DNA of 64,000 bases, taken from NCBI GenBank assembly GCA_936914845.1, contig CAKZGE010000003.1, positions 1-64,000 on the forward strand. Reading direction: 5' to 3'. The notes below the pieces were generated by a model, which saw nothing but the letters and a program-made list of their open reading frames with translations, was not told the origin of the DNA and did not search any database. Each line of letters begins with the position of its first letter. The first letter of the stretch is position 1. A program made the position numbers and the translations under genes. This document shows, piece after piece, positions 7,926-15,113 of this stretch. This stretch comes from an uncultured Chloracidobacterium sp. Its GTDB lineage: Bacteria > Acidobacteriota > Blastocatellia > Pyrinomonadales > Pyrinomonadaceae.

Positions 7926-8651
7926 ATGCCTATTATCTGCATCAATAAACACCTTTCCGACCTGTTTCCAATGGTTCTTGGAGCATTTCTTTTAGTCGCT
8001 TGCGTTACGACCGGCGGATGCCAAACGAAAGAGGAAAAATACGATGCCCAACTAGCTGCTTGTGCGGAAAAGGTATATAAAGAGCGACCTGCAGAGCTTA
8101 AATGCTTTGAAGAGATGATTAAAAGTTACCCAGAAAATCTCTTTGTTCATATTTTCCTTGCCAGAGCCTATAGAGAATCGGGGCAGTTGGACAAAGCACA
8201 AAAGTCCATCGACATCTTCAATGCGGCATATCCAAAGTATGCTGCCGGTTATACTGTCCAGTGCGAGATACTCCGGGATAAAAAAGAGTTTATAGATGCT
8301 CTCTTTGCCTGCACCAAGGCCATGTCGCTAGACCCGGAAAACAAAGTAGATCCTATGATGGTCACTGCGTCAGTTCATGAAGCCGAAGGCAACCTGAAAA
8401 GAGCAGAGTTTGTGTACCTATCGGCACTTAAGATCGACCCTCAAAATCAATTTGCCCTAGTTTCTCTCGGCCGATTATATGAAACACAAGGTGAACTGGA
8501 CAAAGCTATTGAAACTTATGAAACACTGCTGAAGCAGGATCTTGACCTAAAAGGCAAGGTGGAAGAAGGCTTGAAAAAGGTCAAACAAAAACGGGACGAG
8601 ATGCGAAAAGAAAACGAATCTGAACCGCAGAAGCCCAATAGATCAAATTGA
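7926..8651 (+). CDS. TPR-repeat lipoprotein
   Basis: About 241 residues. A hydrophobic signal (MVLGAFLLVACVTTGGC) ends in TTGGC, a plausible lipobox. Three to four tetratricopeptide repeats follow, with typical A-x-x-x-G-x-x-x-x-A patterns such as ARAYRESGQLDKAQKSI and LGRLYETQGELDKAIETY. TPR lipoproteins usually act as protein-binding scaffolds in the periplasm; no specific partner is suggested. The frame is open back to 7899, but those codons are pure repeat sequence, so I start at the ATG at 7926. The ATG at 7971 would also give a good signal peptide. The C-terminus is highly charged (KKVKQKRDEMRKE). Base composition is AT-rich like the adjoining island. Confidence 0.75.
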   Translation: MPIICINKHLSDLFPMVLGAFLLVACVTTGGCQTKEEKYDAQLAACAEKVYKERPAELKCFEEMIKSYPENLFVHIFLARAYRESGQLDKAQKSIDIFNAAYPKYAAGYTVQCEILRDKKEFIDALFACTKAMSLDPENKVDPMMVTASVHEAEGNLKRAEFVYLSALKIDPQNQFALVSLGRLYETQGELDKAIETYETLLKQDLDLKGKVEEGLKKVKQKRDEMRKENESEPQKPNRSN

Positions 8652-8660
8652 TATACAACC

Positions 8661-10994
8661 TTAATGACCGCCGGACATATAAAAGACCAGCTTACCGCCA
8701 CTCGCAATGTCGCTGTGGGTGATGTAATGGCGGTCGAGTTGTTTTCCGTTAAGTTCCACCCGGCTGACGTAAACATTCTTTTCGCCTTGGTTGCGAGCTT
8801 CGATGCTGAAAGTTTTGCCGGTCTCTAATTTGATCTCTGCAGTTTTAACAACCGGGCTGCCCAGCTCATAACGATCCGAACCCGGAGCTATCGGATAAAA
8901 GCCCATCGCCGAAAAAAGATACCACGCCGACATTTGCCCGCAATCGTCGTTGCCGCCAAGGCCATCCGGCGTCGGCCGATATTGGTTCTTCAATATCATC
9001 CGCACACGCTCCTGCGTTTTGTGGCGGTCGCCGGTGAAATTATAAAGATACACGACGTGGTGCGACGGTTCATTGCCATGGACGTAATTGCCGATGATGC
9101 CTTCGCGGGTTATGTCTTCGGTATCGGCAAAAAATTCATCGGGCAGATGCATCGTGAAAAGTTCATCAAGATGTGCTGAAAATTTTTGTTTGCCGCCCAT
9201 CAGTTCGATCATCGCTTCGGGTTGATGCGGAACATAGAGGCTGTAATTCCACGCATTGCCTTCAATAAAGCCTTGGCCGTGAGTTGAAAGAGCGTCAAAT
9301 TCTTTACGAAAGCTGCCGTCGCTCATCCGCGGCCGCATAAAGCCGGTCGAGGTGTCGTAAACATTGCGCCAATTTTCGGAACGCTTTATAAATTCGTCAT
9401 AAAGATCTGTGCGGCCGAGCTTTTGAGCCATCTGCGCTATCGCCCAATCGTCATAGGCATACTCGAGCGTTTTTGAAACAGACGACGAATTTTTGTCCTC
9501 CGGAACGTAACCGAGCTTCATATAAAACTCAAGCCCGTCGTAATATTTCGTTCGTGCTGTCTGAGCCGAAGCCTCAAGAGCTTTTACCGCTTCGTCGCCT
9601 TTTATCTCGCCTTTTATGACAGCATCAGCGATCACTGAAACGCTGTGATAGCCGATCATGCACCAATTCTCATTAGCATAATGCGACCAAACGGGCAGCA
9701 TCTTATGCGCGCTTTGATCGTAATGAGCCATCATCGAACGCACCATGTCGCTATTGCGTTTTGGGTGCACGAGATTTAAGAACGGATGCAGAGCGCGATA
9801 TGTGTCCCAAAGCGAAAACGTGGTGTAGTTAGTAAACGGAACCGATCGATCTGCTGTGTTTCGCCCTTGCTCACGCGCGGGCTTTTGCAAAGAGTTATAG
9901 ACGTTTTGATCGATGCCTTTATATTGGCCGTCGATGTCCATATATTCGGTCGGCGAGAGCATGGCGTGGTACATCGCTGTATAGAAATTGGTCATTTCGC
10001 CGTCGTCAAGCGTTGTCGCTTTGATGCGGCCAAGCTCTTTGTTCCACGTCGCCTGAGCTTCTTTTTTAACGTCGTCAAAATTTTTGCCTTTGGTTTCGGC
10101 TTCGAGATTTTTGATGGCTCCGTTGGTTGAAACAGGCGAGATGGCAAATTTTATCTCGATCTGTTCGCCTTCCGTTGTGTCAAAATCAAAATGCGCTCGG
10201 ATCTGCTTACCGGCCGTTTCCGGAAAATTGTCTTCCTCGTTAAACTTGCGCCAAAAGCCGCGATAGTCCTCTTTGCTAAATTTCTTGAAGGCGTAATTTT
10301 TGAACGGCTTTGAAAACTCCATCACGAAATAGACCGTTCGCGTTCGTGCCCAACCGTTCGTTTGGCGATAACCGACGACGCGGCGGTCTCCTTCGACACG
10401 GGCAAACGTCCACACATTTTTGCCTTCGTAATTATAGATGCCGTGCATCAGGTCGAGGATGATGTGTGCCTGATCGCTTTTAGGAAATGTATAACGGTGA
10501 ACGCCGACGCGCGATGTTGCGGTAAGCTCAGCCCAGATGTTGTCGTCCTCAAGCAAAACTTTATAATACCCGGCTTCGGCGGTTTCGTTAGCGTGAGAAA
10601 ATTTTGAGCGAAATCCGGTCGAGGTATCTTCTTTGCTTCCGGGTTCAAGCTGAAGCTTGCCGACGCTTGGCATTATCAAAAAATCGCCGAGGTCGCTGTG
10701 GCCCGTGCCGCTAAAATGCGTGTGCGAAAACCCGACTATCGACGTGTCGTCATACTGATATCCGGCGCAATATTTATAAGCATTTTTATTGTAAACGCCA
10801 TTGACGTTGTGCGCCTGTTCGTCCGTATCAGGCGAAAGCTGTACCGCTCCGAAAGGCACCGTCGCCCCCGGAAACGTATGCCCCATCTTGTGCGTGCCGA
10901 TCAACGGATCGACGTAACGCACGTAATTTTCACGCGATTGCCCCAAAACACTCATCACAAACAACAATACAAAAAGCAAAGAAAAATATCTCAT
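8661..10994 (-). CDS. GH92 family alpha-1,2-mannosidase-like glycoside hydrolase, secreted
   Basis: About 777 residues with a signal peptide (MRYFSLLFVLLFVMSVLGQS). The mature N-terminus YVRYVDPLIGT...HTFPGATVPFGAVQLSPDT is the hallmark of GH92. Further family blocks are GFSHTHFSGTGHSDLGD, GFIEGNAWNYSLYVPHQ (containing the presumed general acid Glu), GNEPSHHV and GGNDDCGQMSAWYLFSAMGFYP (containing the presumed catalytic Asp pair). GH92 enzymes are calcium-dependent exo-alpha-mannosidases, often acting on N-glycans or yeast mannan. The ATG at 10994 has a GGAGA ribosome binding site 5 bases upstream; the frame is open to 11042, but that would overlap the toxin gene. A stand-alone gene, convergent with the TPR lipoprotein gene. 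Confidence 0.93.
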   Translation of the reverse strand: MRYFSLLFVLLFVMSVLGQSRENYVRYVDPLIGTHKMGHTFPGATVPFGAVQLSPDTDEQAHNVNGVYNKNAYKYCAGYQYDDTSIVGFSHTHFSGTGHSDLGDFLIMPSVGKLQLEPGSKEDTSTGFRSKFSHANETAEAGYYKVLLEDDNIWAELTATSRVGVHRYTFPKSDQAHIILDLMHGIYNYEGKNVWTFARVEGDRRVVGYRQTNGWARTRTVYFVMEFSKPFKNYAFKKFSKEDYRGFWRKFNEEDNFPETAGKQIRAHFDFDTTEGEQIEIKFAISPVSTNGAIKNLEAETKGKNFDDVKKEAQATWNKELGRIKATTLDDGEMTNFYTAMYHAMLSPTEYMDIDGQYKGIDQNVYNSLQKPAREQGRNTADRSVPFTNYTTFSLWDTYRALHPFLNLVHPKRNSDMVRSMMAHYDQSAHKMLPVWSHYANENWCMIGYHSVSVIADAVIKGEIKGDEAVKALEASAQTARTKYYDGLEFYMKLGYVPEDKNSSSVSKTLEYAYDDWAIAQMAQKLGRTDLYDEFIKRSENWRNVYDTSTGFMRPRMSDGSFRKEFDALSTHGQGFIEGNAWNYSLYVPHQPEAMIELMGGKQKFSAHLDELFTMHLPDEFFADTEDITREGIIGNYVHGNEPSHHVVYLYNFTGDRHKTQERVRMILKNQYRPTPDGLGGNDDCGQMSAWYLFSAMGFYPIAPGSDRYELGSPVVKTAEIKLETGKTFSIEARNQGEKNVYVSRVELNGKQLDRHYITHSDIASGGKLVFYMSGGH

Positions 10995-11038
10995 CATCTC
11001 TCCGTCAGATTTGAACAAATGCCGAGCAGAATACTGCG

Positions 11039-11359
11039 TCATTGATCGTCCAGCCGCGTAGGTATATCCATATTTTTATGGAGTACTCTTACCACTTCTA
11101 TATGATCTTTTTTCTCTATATAAAAGATAAAAAAAGGAAATCGCTTGATCGGCCATTTTCGCAAGTTTCGAATCTGTAGTTCGTGGCCATATCGTTCGGA
11201 TCCTGCGGCTGGCTGCTTGGCGATCCTCTTAATTGCCTCCTCCAACTGAGATACAAAGCTAGATGCTGTTTCGATCCCGGCTTCGGCTAGATAGAAATCG
11301 ATCGCAGCTTCGATATCATCGTTTGCTCGGCGGCGGCGAACGATCATTTTTTGACTCAC
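11039..11359 (-). CDS. ParE/RelE-family toxin
   Basis: A 106-residue protein of the RelE/ParE superfamily: an N-terminal basic strand (MIVRRRRAND), helices DIEAAIDFYLAEAG and FVSQLEEAIKRIAKQP, a G-SERYG turn, and the terminal strands IRNLRKWPIKRFPFFIFYIEK and IEVVRVLHKN. ParE toxins poison gyrase and RelE toxins cut mRNA at the ribosome; the PIKRFPFFIFY block looks more ParE-like. It follows the antitoxin with no gap (the antitoxin stop is at 11360-11362). The longest frame begins with GTG at 11359; an ATG lies four codons on, at 11347. Confidence 0.85.
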   Translation of the reverse strand: MSQKMIVRRRRANDDIEAAIDFYLAEAGIETASSFVSQLEEAIKRIAKQPAAGSERYGHELQIRNLRKWPIKRFPFFIFYIEKKDHIEVVRVLHKNMDIPTRLDDQ

Positions 11360-11596
11360 CTATTTCTTCTCCGTTATTCGCTTTCTCAGCTTGTCAAAAT
11401 AACGTGCGTCCATCGGCTCGTCCATTAGTTCGGATTCCATTCCGTCGAGGAGAAGTCGGCGAAGCTTGACACGGTCTTGTTCCTTTCGCAAGATCTCGCG
11501 TACATACTCGCTGCTACTGGTGTAATCGCCCTCAGACACCTGTGCGTCAACAAAAGATTTAAGAGCTTCAGGCAATGAGATGTTCATCGTTGTCAT
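11360..11596 (-). CDS. ParD-like ribbon-helix-helix antitoxin
   Basis: A 78-residue protein. MNISLPEALKSFVDAQV is the beta-strand and first helix of a ribbon-helix-helix domain, and SSSEYVREILRKEQDR is the second helix, typical of ParD/CopG antitoxins. The C-terminal half (LMDEPMDARYFDKLRKRITEKK) is the flexible toxin-binding arm. It binds and neutralises the ParE-type toxin encoded immediately downstream and usually represses its own promoter. A perfect 15-bp palindrome overlaps the predicted promoter (11603-11631). The start could be the ATG at 11596 or the one three codons on (11587); neither has a visible ribosome binding site. Confidence 0.86.
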   Translation of the reverse strand: MTTMNISLPEALKSFVDAQVSEGDYTSSSEYVREILRKEQDRVKLRRLLLDGMESELMDEPMDARYFDKLRKRITEKK

Positions 11597-11602
11597 AGCT
11601 AA

Positions 11603-11631
11603 AAAATACCACCTATGGCAAACTTTGCCAA
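11603..11631 (-). promoter_or_regulatory. Promoter and palindromic operator of the ParDE-type operon
   Basis: Minus strand: -35 TTGGCA (11626-11631), 17-base spacer, -10 TATTTT (11603-11608). The palindrome TGGCAAACTTTGCCA (11616-11630) covers the -35 and half the spacer, exactly where an antitoxin repressor would bind. The predicted start, about 11596, coincides with the first ATG of parD. Confidence 0.6.
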
Positions 11632-11658
11632 GATTTTTCTCCCAAACTTAAAATGGAT

Positions 11659-12771
11659 CTATTTAATGATCGCTCGACGTACAGTCAGTTTTTCGATCCG
11701 GTCGCGTTTTATTTCAAAGCCGATGCCCGGGGCTTCGGGGGCGGTTATTGTGCCTTCTGGTGAGACCTCGACGGCGGGTTCGATGATGTCTTCGTGCCAA
11801 TAGCGTTTGCTTGCCGAAACGTCGCCGGGCATTGTATAGCCCGCAAGAGTTGAAATGGCGATGTTGTGCGCGCGGCCAATGCCGCTTTCCAACATTCCGC
11901 CGCACCACAAAGAAACTCCATTCTCCCGGCAGACCTTTTCGACGAGTTTCGATTGTGTGTGTCCGCCGACGCGTCCGTTCTTGAGGTTAATTATCTTGCC
12001 GGACTTTAGTTCGATAGCTTTGCGTGCGTCTTCGTGAGACTTGATCGGTTCATCAAGGCAGATCGGCGTTCTAATCGCAGCCTGCAGCTTTGCGTGGTCA
12101 ATGATGTCGTCGTAGGGCAGCGGCTGTTCGAGCATCATCAGGTCAAATTCGTCAAGGCTCTTTAGCAGATCGATATCGTCCAGAGTGTACGCCGAATTGG
12201 CGTCGCCCATTAATTTGATCTCACCGAATTCGGCCCGAACCGCTTTTATTACGCCATGATCCCAGCCGGGAGCGATCTTTATCTTGATGCGCTTATAGCC
12301 CGCCGCCAATTCAACCGCGATCATGTCGATCAATTGTTCAATGCTGTCCTGAATGCCGATGGAAACGCCGCATTCGATAACGTTGTTAACACCGCCCAAA
12401 TGCCGCCACAAAGGTACGTTCAGCTTCTTTGCTTCCAGGTCCCAACAGGCCGTCTCGATGGCTGATTTAGCCATCCGATTTCCGCGCACCCGCTTCATCA
12501 GATCCCATATCTCGCCGGCATCGGCAACTTTCCGCCCAACCACCATCGGGGCCAATATATTCTGAATGGTTACCCAAGCGGCATCCGTCCATTCTTCATT
12601 ATATGACGGCGTTTCGCCGCAGGTGGCTTCTCCCCAGCCAACAGCTCCGTCGGTGTCCGTGGCGCACACCAAAATAATGCGTCTTTCATATGTGCGGCCA
12701 AAGCTGGTCTCAAAAAAATGAACTAACGGAAGATTGATCTCGATAAGCTCGATGGAATCTATTTGAAGCAT
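11659..12771 (-). CDS. menC: Enolase-superfamily enzyme, o-succinylbenzoate synthase / N-acylamino acid racemase type
   Basis: A 370-residue enzyme of the muconate lactonising subgroup. Catalytic lysines are the K-x-K pair K163/K165 (RIKIKIAPGWD) and K264 on the other side. Metal ligands are D190 (GDANS), E215 (LEQP) and D240 (LDEP). The block GGMLESGIGRAHNIAISTLAG is typical of the OSBS/NSAR group. Family knowledge: members make o-succinylbenzoate for menaquinone and/or racemise N-acylamino acids; sequence alone does not decide. No other men genes are near, which leaves the racemase role open. It lies alone between the toxin-antitoxin operon and the VWA gene, all on the same strand. Confidence 0.82.
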   Translation of the reverse strand: MLQIDSIELIEINLPLVHFFETSFGRTYERRIILVCATDTDGAVGWGEATCGETPSYNEEWTDAAWVTIQNILAPMVVGRKVADAGEIWDLMKRVRGNRMAKSAIETACWDLEAKKLNVPLWRHLGGVNNVIECGVSIGIQDSIEQLIDMIAVELAAGYKRIKIKIAPGWDHGVIKAVRAEFGEIKLMGDANSAYTLDDIDLLKSLDEFDLMMLEQPLPYDDIIDHAKLQAAIRTPICLDEPIKSHEDARKAIELKSGKIINLKNGRVGGHTQSKLVEKVCRENGVSLWCGGMLESGIGRAHNIAISTLAGYTMPGDVSASKRYWHEDIIEPAVEVSPEGTITAPEAPGIGFEIKRDRIEKLTVRRAIIK

Positions 12772-12823
12772 ACAGGCTAAGCCTTAGATTAAGAATTCCT
12801 TAACCAAAAAGCAATCTGGCCGG

Positions 12824-14971
12824 TCATTCAATGATCTCAAATTGAGCGTATTGTACAGCTTTATTGAATTTGCCCTTCGCACGGCGGTCGGTCACAGTTA
12901 TTTCAAGTATATAATCGCCTGTCGCCATGGAGCTTCCCAGGTTCAGCGACGCTCCAATATATACGTCTCCGCCGGGCGTTTCCGGCATTTGGCGAAAAGC
13001 TTGTTCCTTGCCTTCAAAGATCTTCTTGTTGTCCTTGTACAATCGCAAAATATAGACGACATCGGGCGGCACGCCGCTATTTTGCTGCACATTGAATATG
13101 CTAAGGCCATATGTCAGCACCGTGCCCGTCTTGAATTGCCGCAATGCCGTTGCGGCTAACGGATCATAATTCTCCGTCCCCGCCGCTTTGCCTTCGGCTA
13201 GTTTCGCCCATACATCATAAGGATAATTTTGCATTACAATACCGGACGGTGTCAGCTTTTTCTTTTTGAGATTCGGCACTTCGACGAATTGATTCACCGA
13301 GCCGATCTTGTCCGAACCGTGGTCATGCAATGCTATGCGCAGCTGATAAGCTCCGGGTTTTTTGACCGGAAAGGTCAGATCATATACAAACCCCGACTTG
13401 ATCATTGCTTCGCCTTGTTTTTCATTGATCGAAATAGTGTAGGTTTTTGATATTTCTTCGGTAACGGCACCTGTATCGCCGAAATTGGCAGCTATCACAT
13501 CGAACACGGCCGACAATTCTCCGGCCGCATTCTTTTTAAAGGTAAGTGCGTCACCCGGAATGAACAGAAGCGAGCGTATATAGGACCCGGTCCGTTCGTT
13601 GCTGTTGAAAATGCCGTTCAAGCGCAGCGATATCTCGTTTGAACCGAACGGAGAGACCAAAGCCCGCATCATTCGCTGGCCCACTGTCTGGGACTTTTCG
13701 GGCTTGATGTTTTCTGTGCTGACACCGTAAAAACCGCTGCGATATCTAGCTTTCGCCCCCGGTCGCAGCACTTTTACACTCAGCTCGTTGAATTTCCTCG
13801 AAGCAGGATCAAAGGTTCCTTGGTCCGGTTCGTAAGAAACCAAATAATAGCTTTGGTCATCAAGCACCCGGCGAATGCCGCCGGCTATGTCATTATTGTT
13901 AACGATAGATGTCCCGCCCGTCTGTGCGGCCAAATAGCGCAGACTATCCTGCGTGTCGGACATTTCTTCCTGACGGCCCAGCGTTGTTTCGGATATCTCG
14001 CTCGCAGTTCGGCCGGCGGTGTTGTCCGCCGCGGTCAACCCGGCGTACTGCAGCCCTCGCGGATCGATGGTGTTTATCACAACCGACGCTCGATTTGCCT
14101 GGTCCACAAGCCGGCGCATAGCTTCTCGCGTACGGTCCATATCAAAAGAGCCGCCCGCCCGCGGCGAGAACATACGGAAACCTTCCGAGACGAGCAGAAC
14201 CGATTTCCTTCCGGGCAATTCCATCATGCCGCGGATCACATATCCGGTCGCCCCAAGTGTTCCTGTTGAGAACATAGACCGCCGAAAGTCCTCTTGTTCG
14301 GCTGCGACCTCATCCATTCCCGCGAAATCGATCTGCGAACCGTCCGGAGCCAGGACCGTAGGTTTCGCTTCGATCGGATCGAATGTGCTTATCCGACCGC
14401 CTAACGAATTCCAGCGGATCTTTTCGACCGCCGCCAGCAACTGTTTCTTATTTGCCGTAAATTGCTGCAATGCCCCAACGCCGGAACTCGTTCGGATGAT
14501 CGCTACCATATCACCGTCACCCATTTGTTCTTCGATGTATTTTTTCAGAGCTCGCCGCGTGTAATATATGCTTTCATACGACATCCGCAGATCATCAACA
14601 ACGAACGCCATCGTATCGCGAACCTGCTCGGGCCTTAGCGGCTGTGACGGGATGTTGTTAGCTATTTCACCGACCGGTTTCGAACCCTCGGCGGCCGATT
14701 CTTTTATTTTCGATACAAAAGAAAAACCGCTGACATCCTGTTTTTTCCCATTTTCATAGACCTCGATCTCCTCCGGTCGCAGGTCTCGAATGATCTCGCC
14801 TTTGGAATTGACCACCGTAACATCCAAACGGATCAGCGACGTGGTGATCTTGACTACTTGTTCATCGTCTTCCGGCACTACACCGGCTGGTGTCGGTGAC
14901 GGTGTCGGGGTTTGAGCAATAGAAAATGCCGAAAAGATTAAAATTCCGATACTTATAAGAACTGCTTTCAT
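12824..14971 (-). CDS. Secreted VWA-domain protein (acidobacterial VWFA-related type)
   Basis: A 715-residue protein with a signal peptide (MKAVLISIGILIFSAFSIAQ) followed by a Pro/Thr linker. An N-terminal beta domain (45-90, VKITTSLIRLDVTVVNSKG...IEVYENGKKQDV) precedes a von Willebrand A domain (about 115-390), in which VVDDLRMS replaces the usual D-x-S-x-S metal site. The C-terminal 300 residues are predicted beta-rich. The arrangement matches the 'VWFA-related Acidobacterial domain' family, a lineage-restricted group of unknown function and one of the main reasons I assign the window to Acidobacteriota. It is divergently oriented to slt across 142 bases. Confidence 0.87.
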   Translation of the reverse strand: MKAVLISIGILIFSAFSIAQTPTPSPTPAGVVPEDDEQVVKITTSLIRLDVTVVNSKGEIIRDLRPEEIEVYENGKKQDVSGFSFVSKIKESAAEGSKPVGEIANNIPSQPLRPEQVRDTMAFVVDDLRMSYESIYYTRRALKKYIEEQMGDGDMVAIIRTSSGVGALQQFTANKKQLLAAVEKIRWNSLGGRISTFDPIEAKPTVLAPDGSQIDFAGMDEVAAEQEDFRRSMFSTGTLGATGYVIRGMMELPGRKSVLLVSEGFRMFSPRAGGSFDMDRTREAMRRLVDQANRASVVINTIDPRGLQYAGLTAADNTAGRTASEISETTLGRQEEMSDTQDSLRYLAAQTGGTSIVNNNDIAGGIRRVLDDQSYYLVSYEPDQGTFDPASRKFNELSVKVLRPGAKARYRSGFYGVSTENIKPEKSQTVGQRMMRALVSPFGSNEISLRLNGIFNSNERTGSYIRSLLFIPGDALTFKKNAAGELSAVFDVIAANFGDTGAVTEEISKTYTISINEKQGEAMIKSGFVYDLTFPVKKPGAYQLRIALHDHGSDKIGSVNQFVEVPNLKKKKLTPSGIVMQNYPYDVWAKLAEGKAAGTENYDPLAATALRQFKTGTVLTYGLSIFNVQQNSGVPPDVVYILRLYKDNKKIFEGKEQAFRQMPETPGGDVYIGASLNLGSSMATGDYILEITVTDRRAKGKFNKAVQYAQFEIIE

Positions 14972-15010
14972 ATACGAAACGGCACCAAGCGTTAGCCGCC
15001 TTTTTGATTC

Positions 15011-15019
15011 TGCTATAAT
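15011..15019 (+). promoter_or_regulatory. Extended -10 promoter upstream of slt
   Basis: TGCTATAAT is a TGn-extended consensus -10 element. No convincing -35 lies 15-19 bases upstream, as is common for extended -10 promoters. It predicts a leader of about 88 bases before the ATG at 15114. Confidence 0.45.
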
Positions 15020-15113
15020 ATATGTCTTTTGCCGGTTTGGGAATTATTTTTGTGCATAACGGACAAATTCCCGCGTTGCGTTCTCATCAAACATCCGGAA
15101 CCTTTTTAAGCCA

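Noticed and set aside
11000..11042. An N-terminal extension of the GH92 protein
   Set aside because: It would overlap the toxin gene and precede the signal peptide; the ATG at 10994 has its own GGAGA site.
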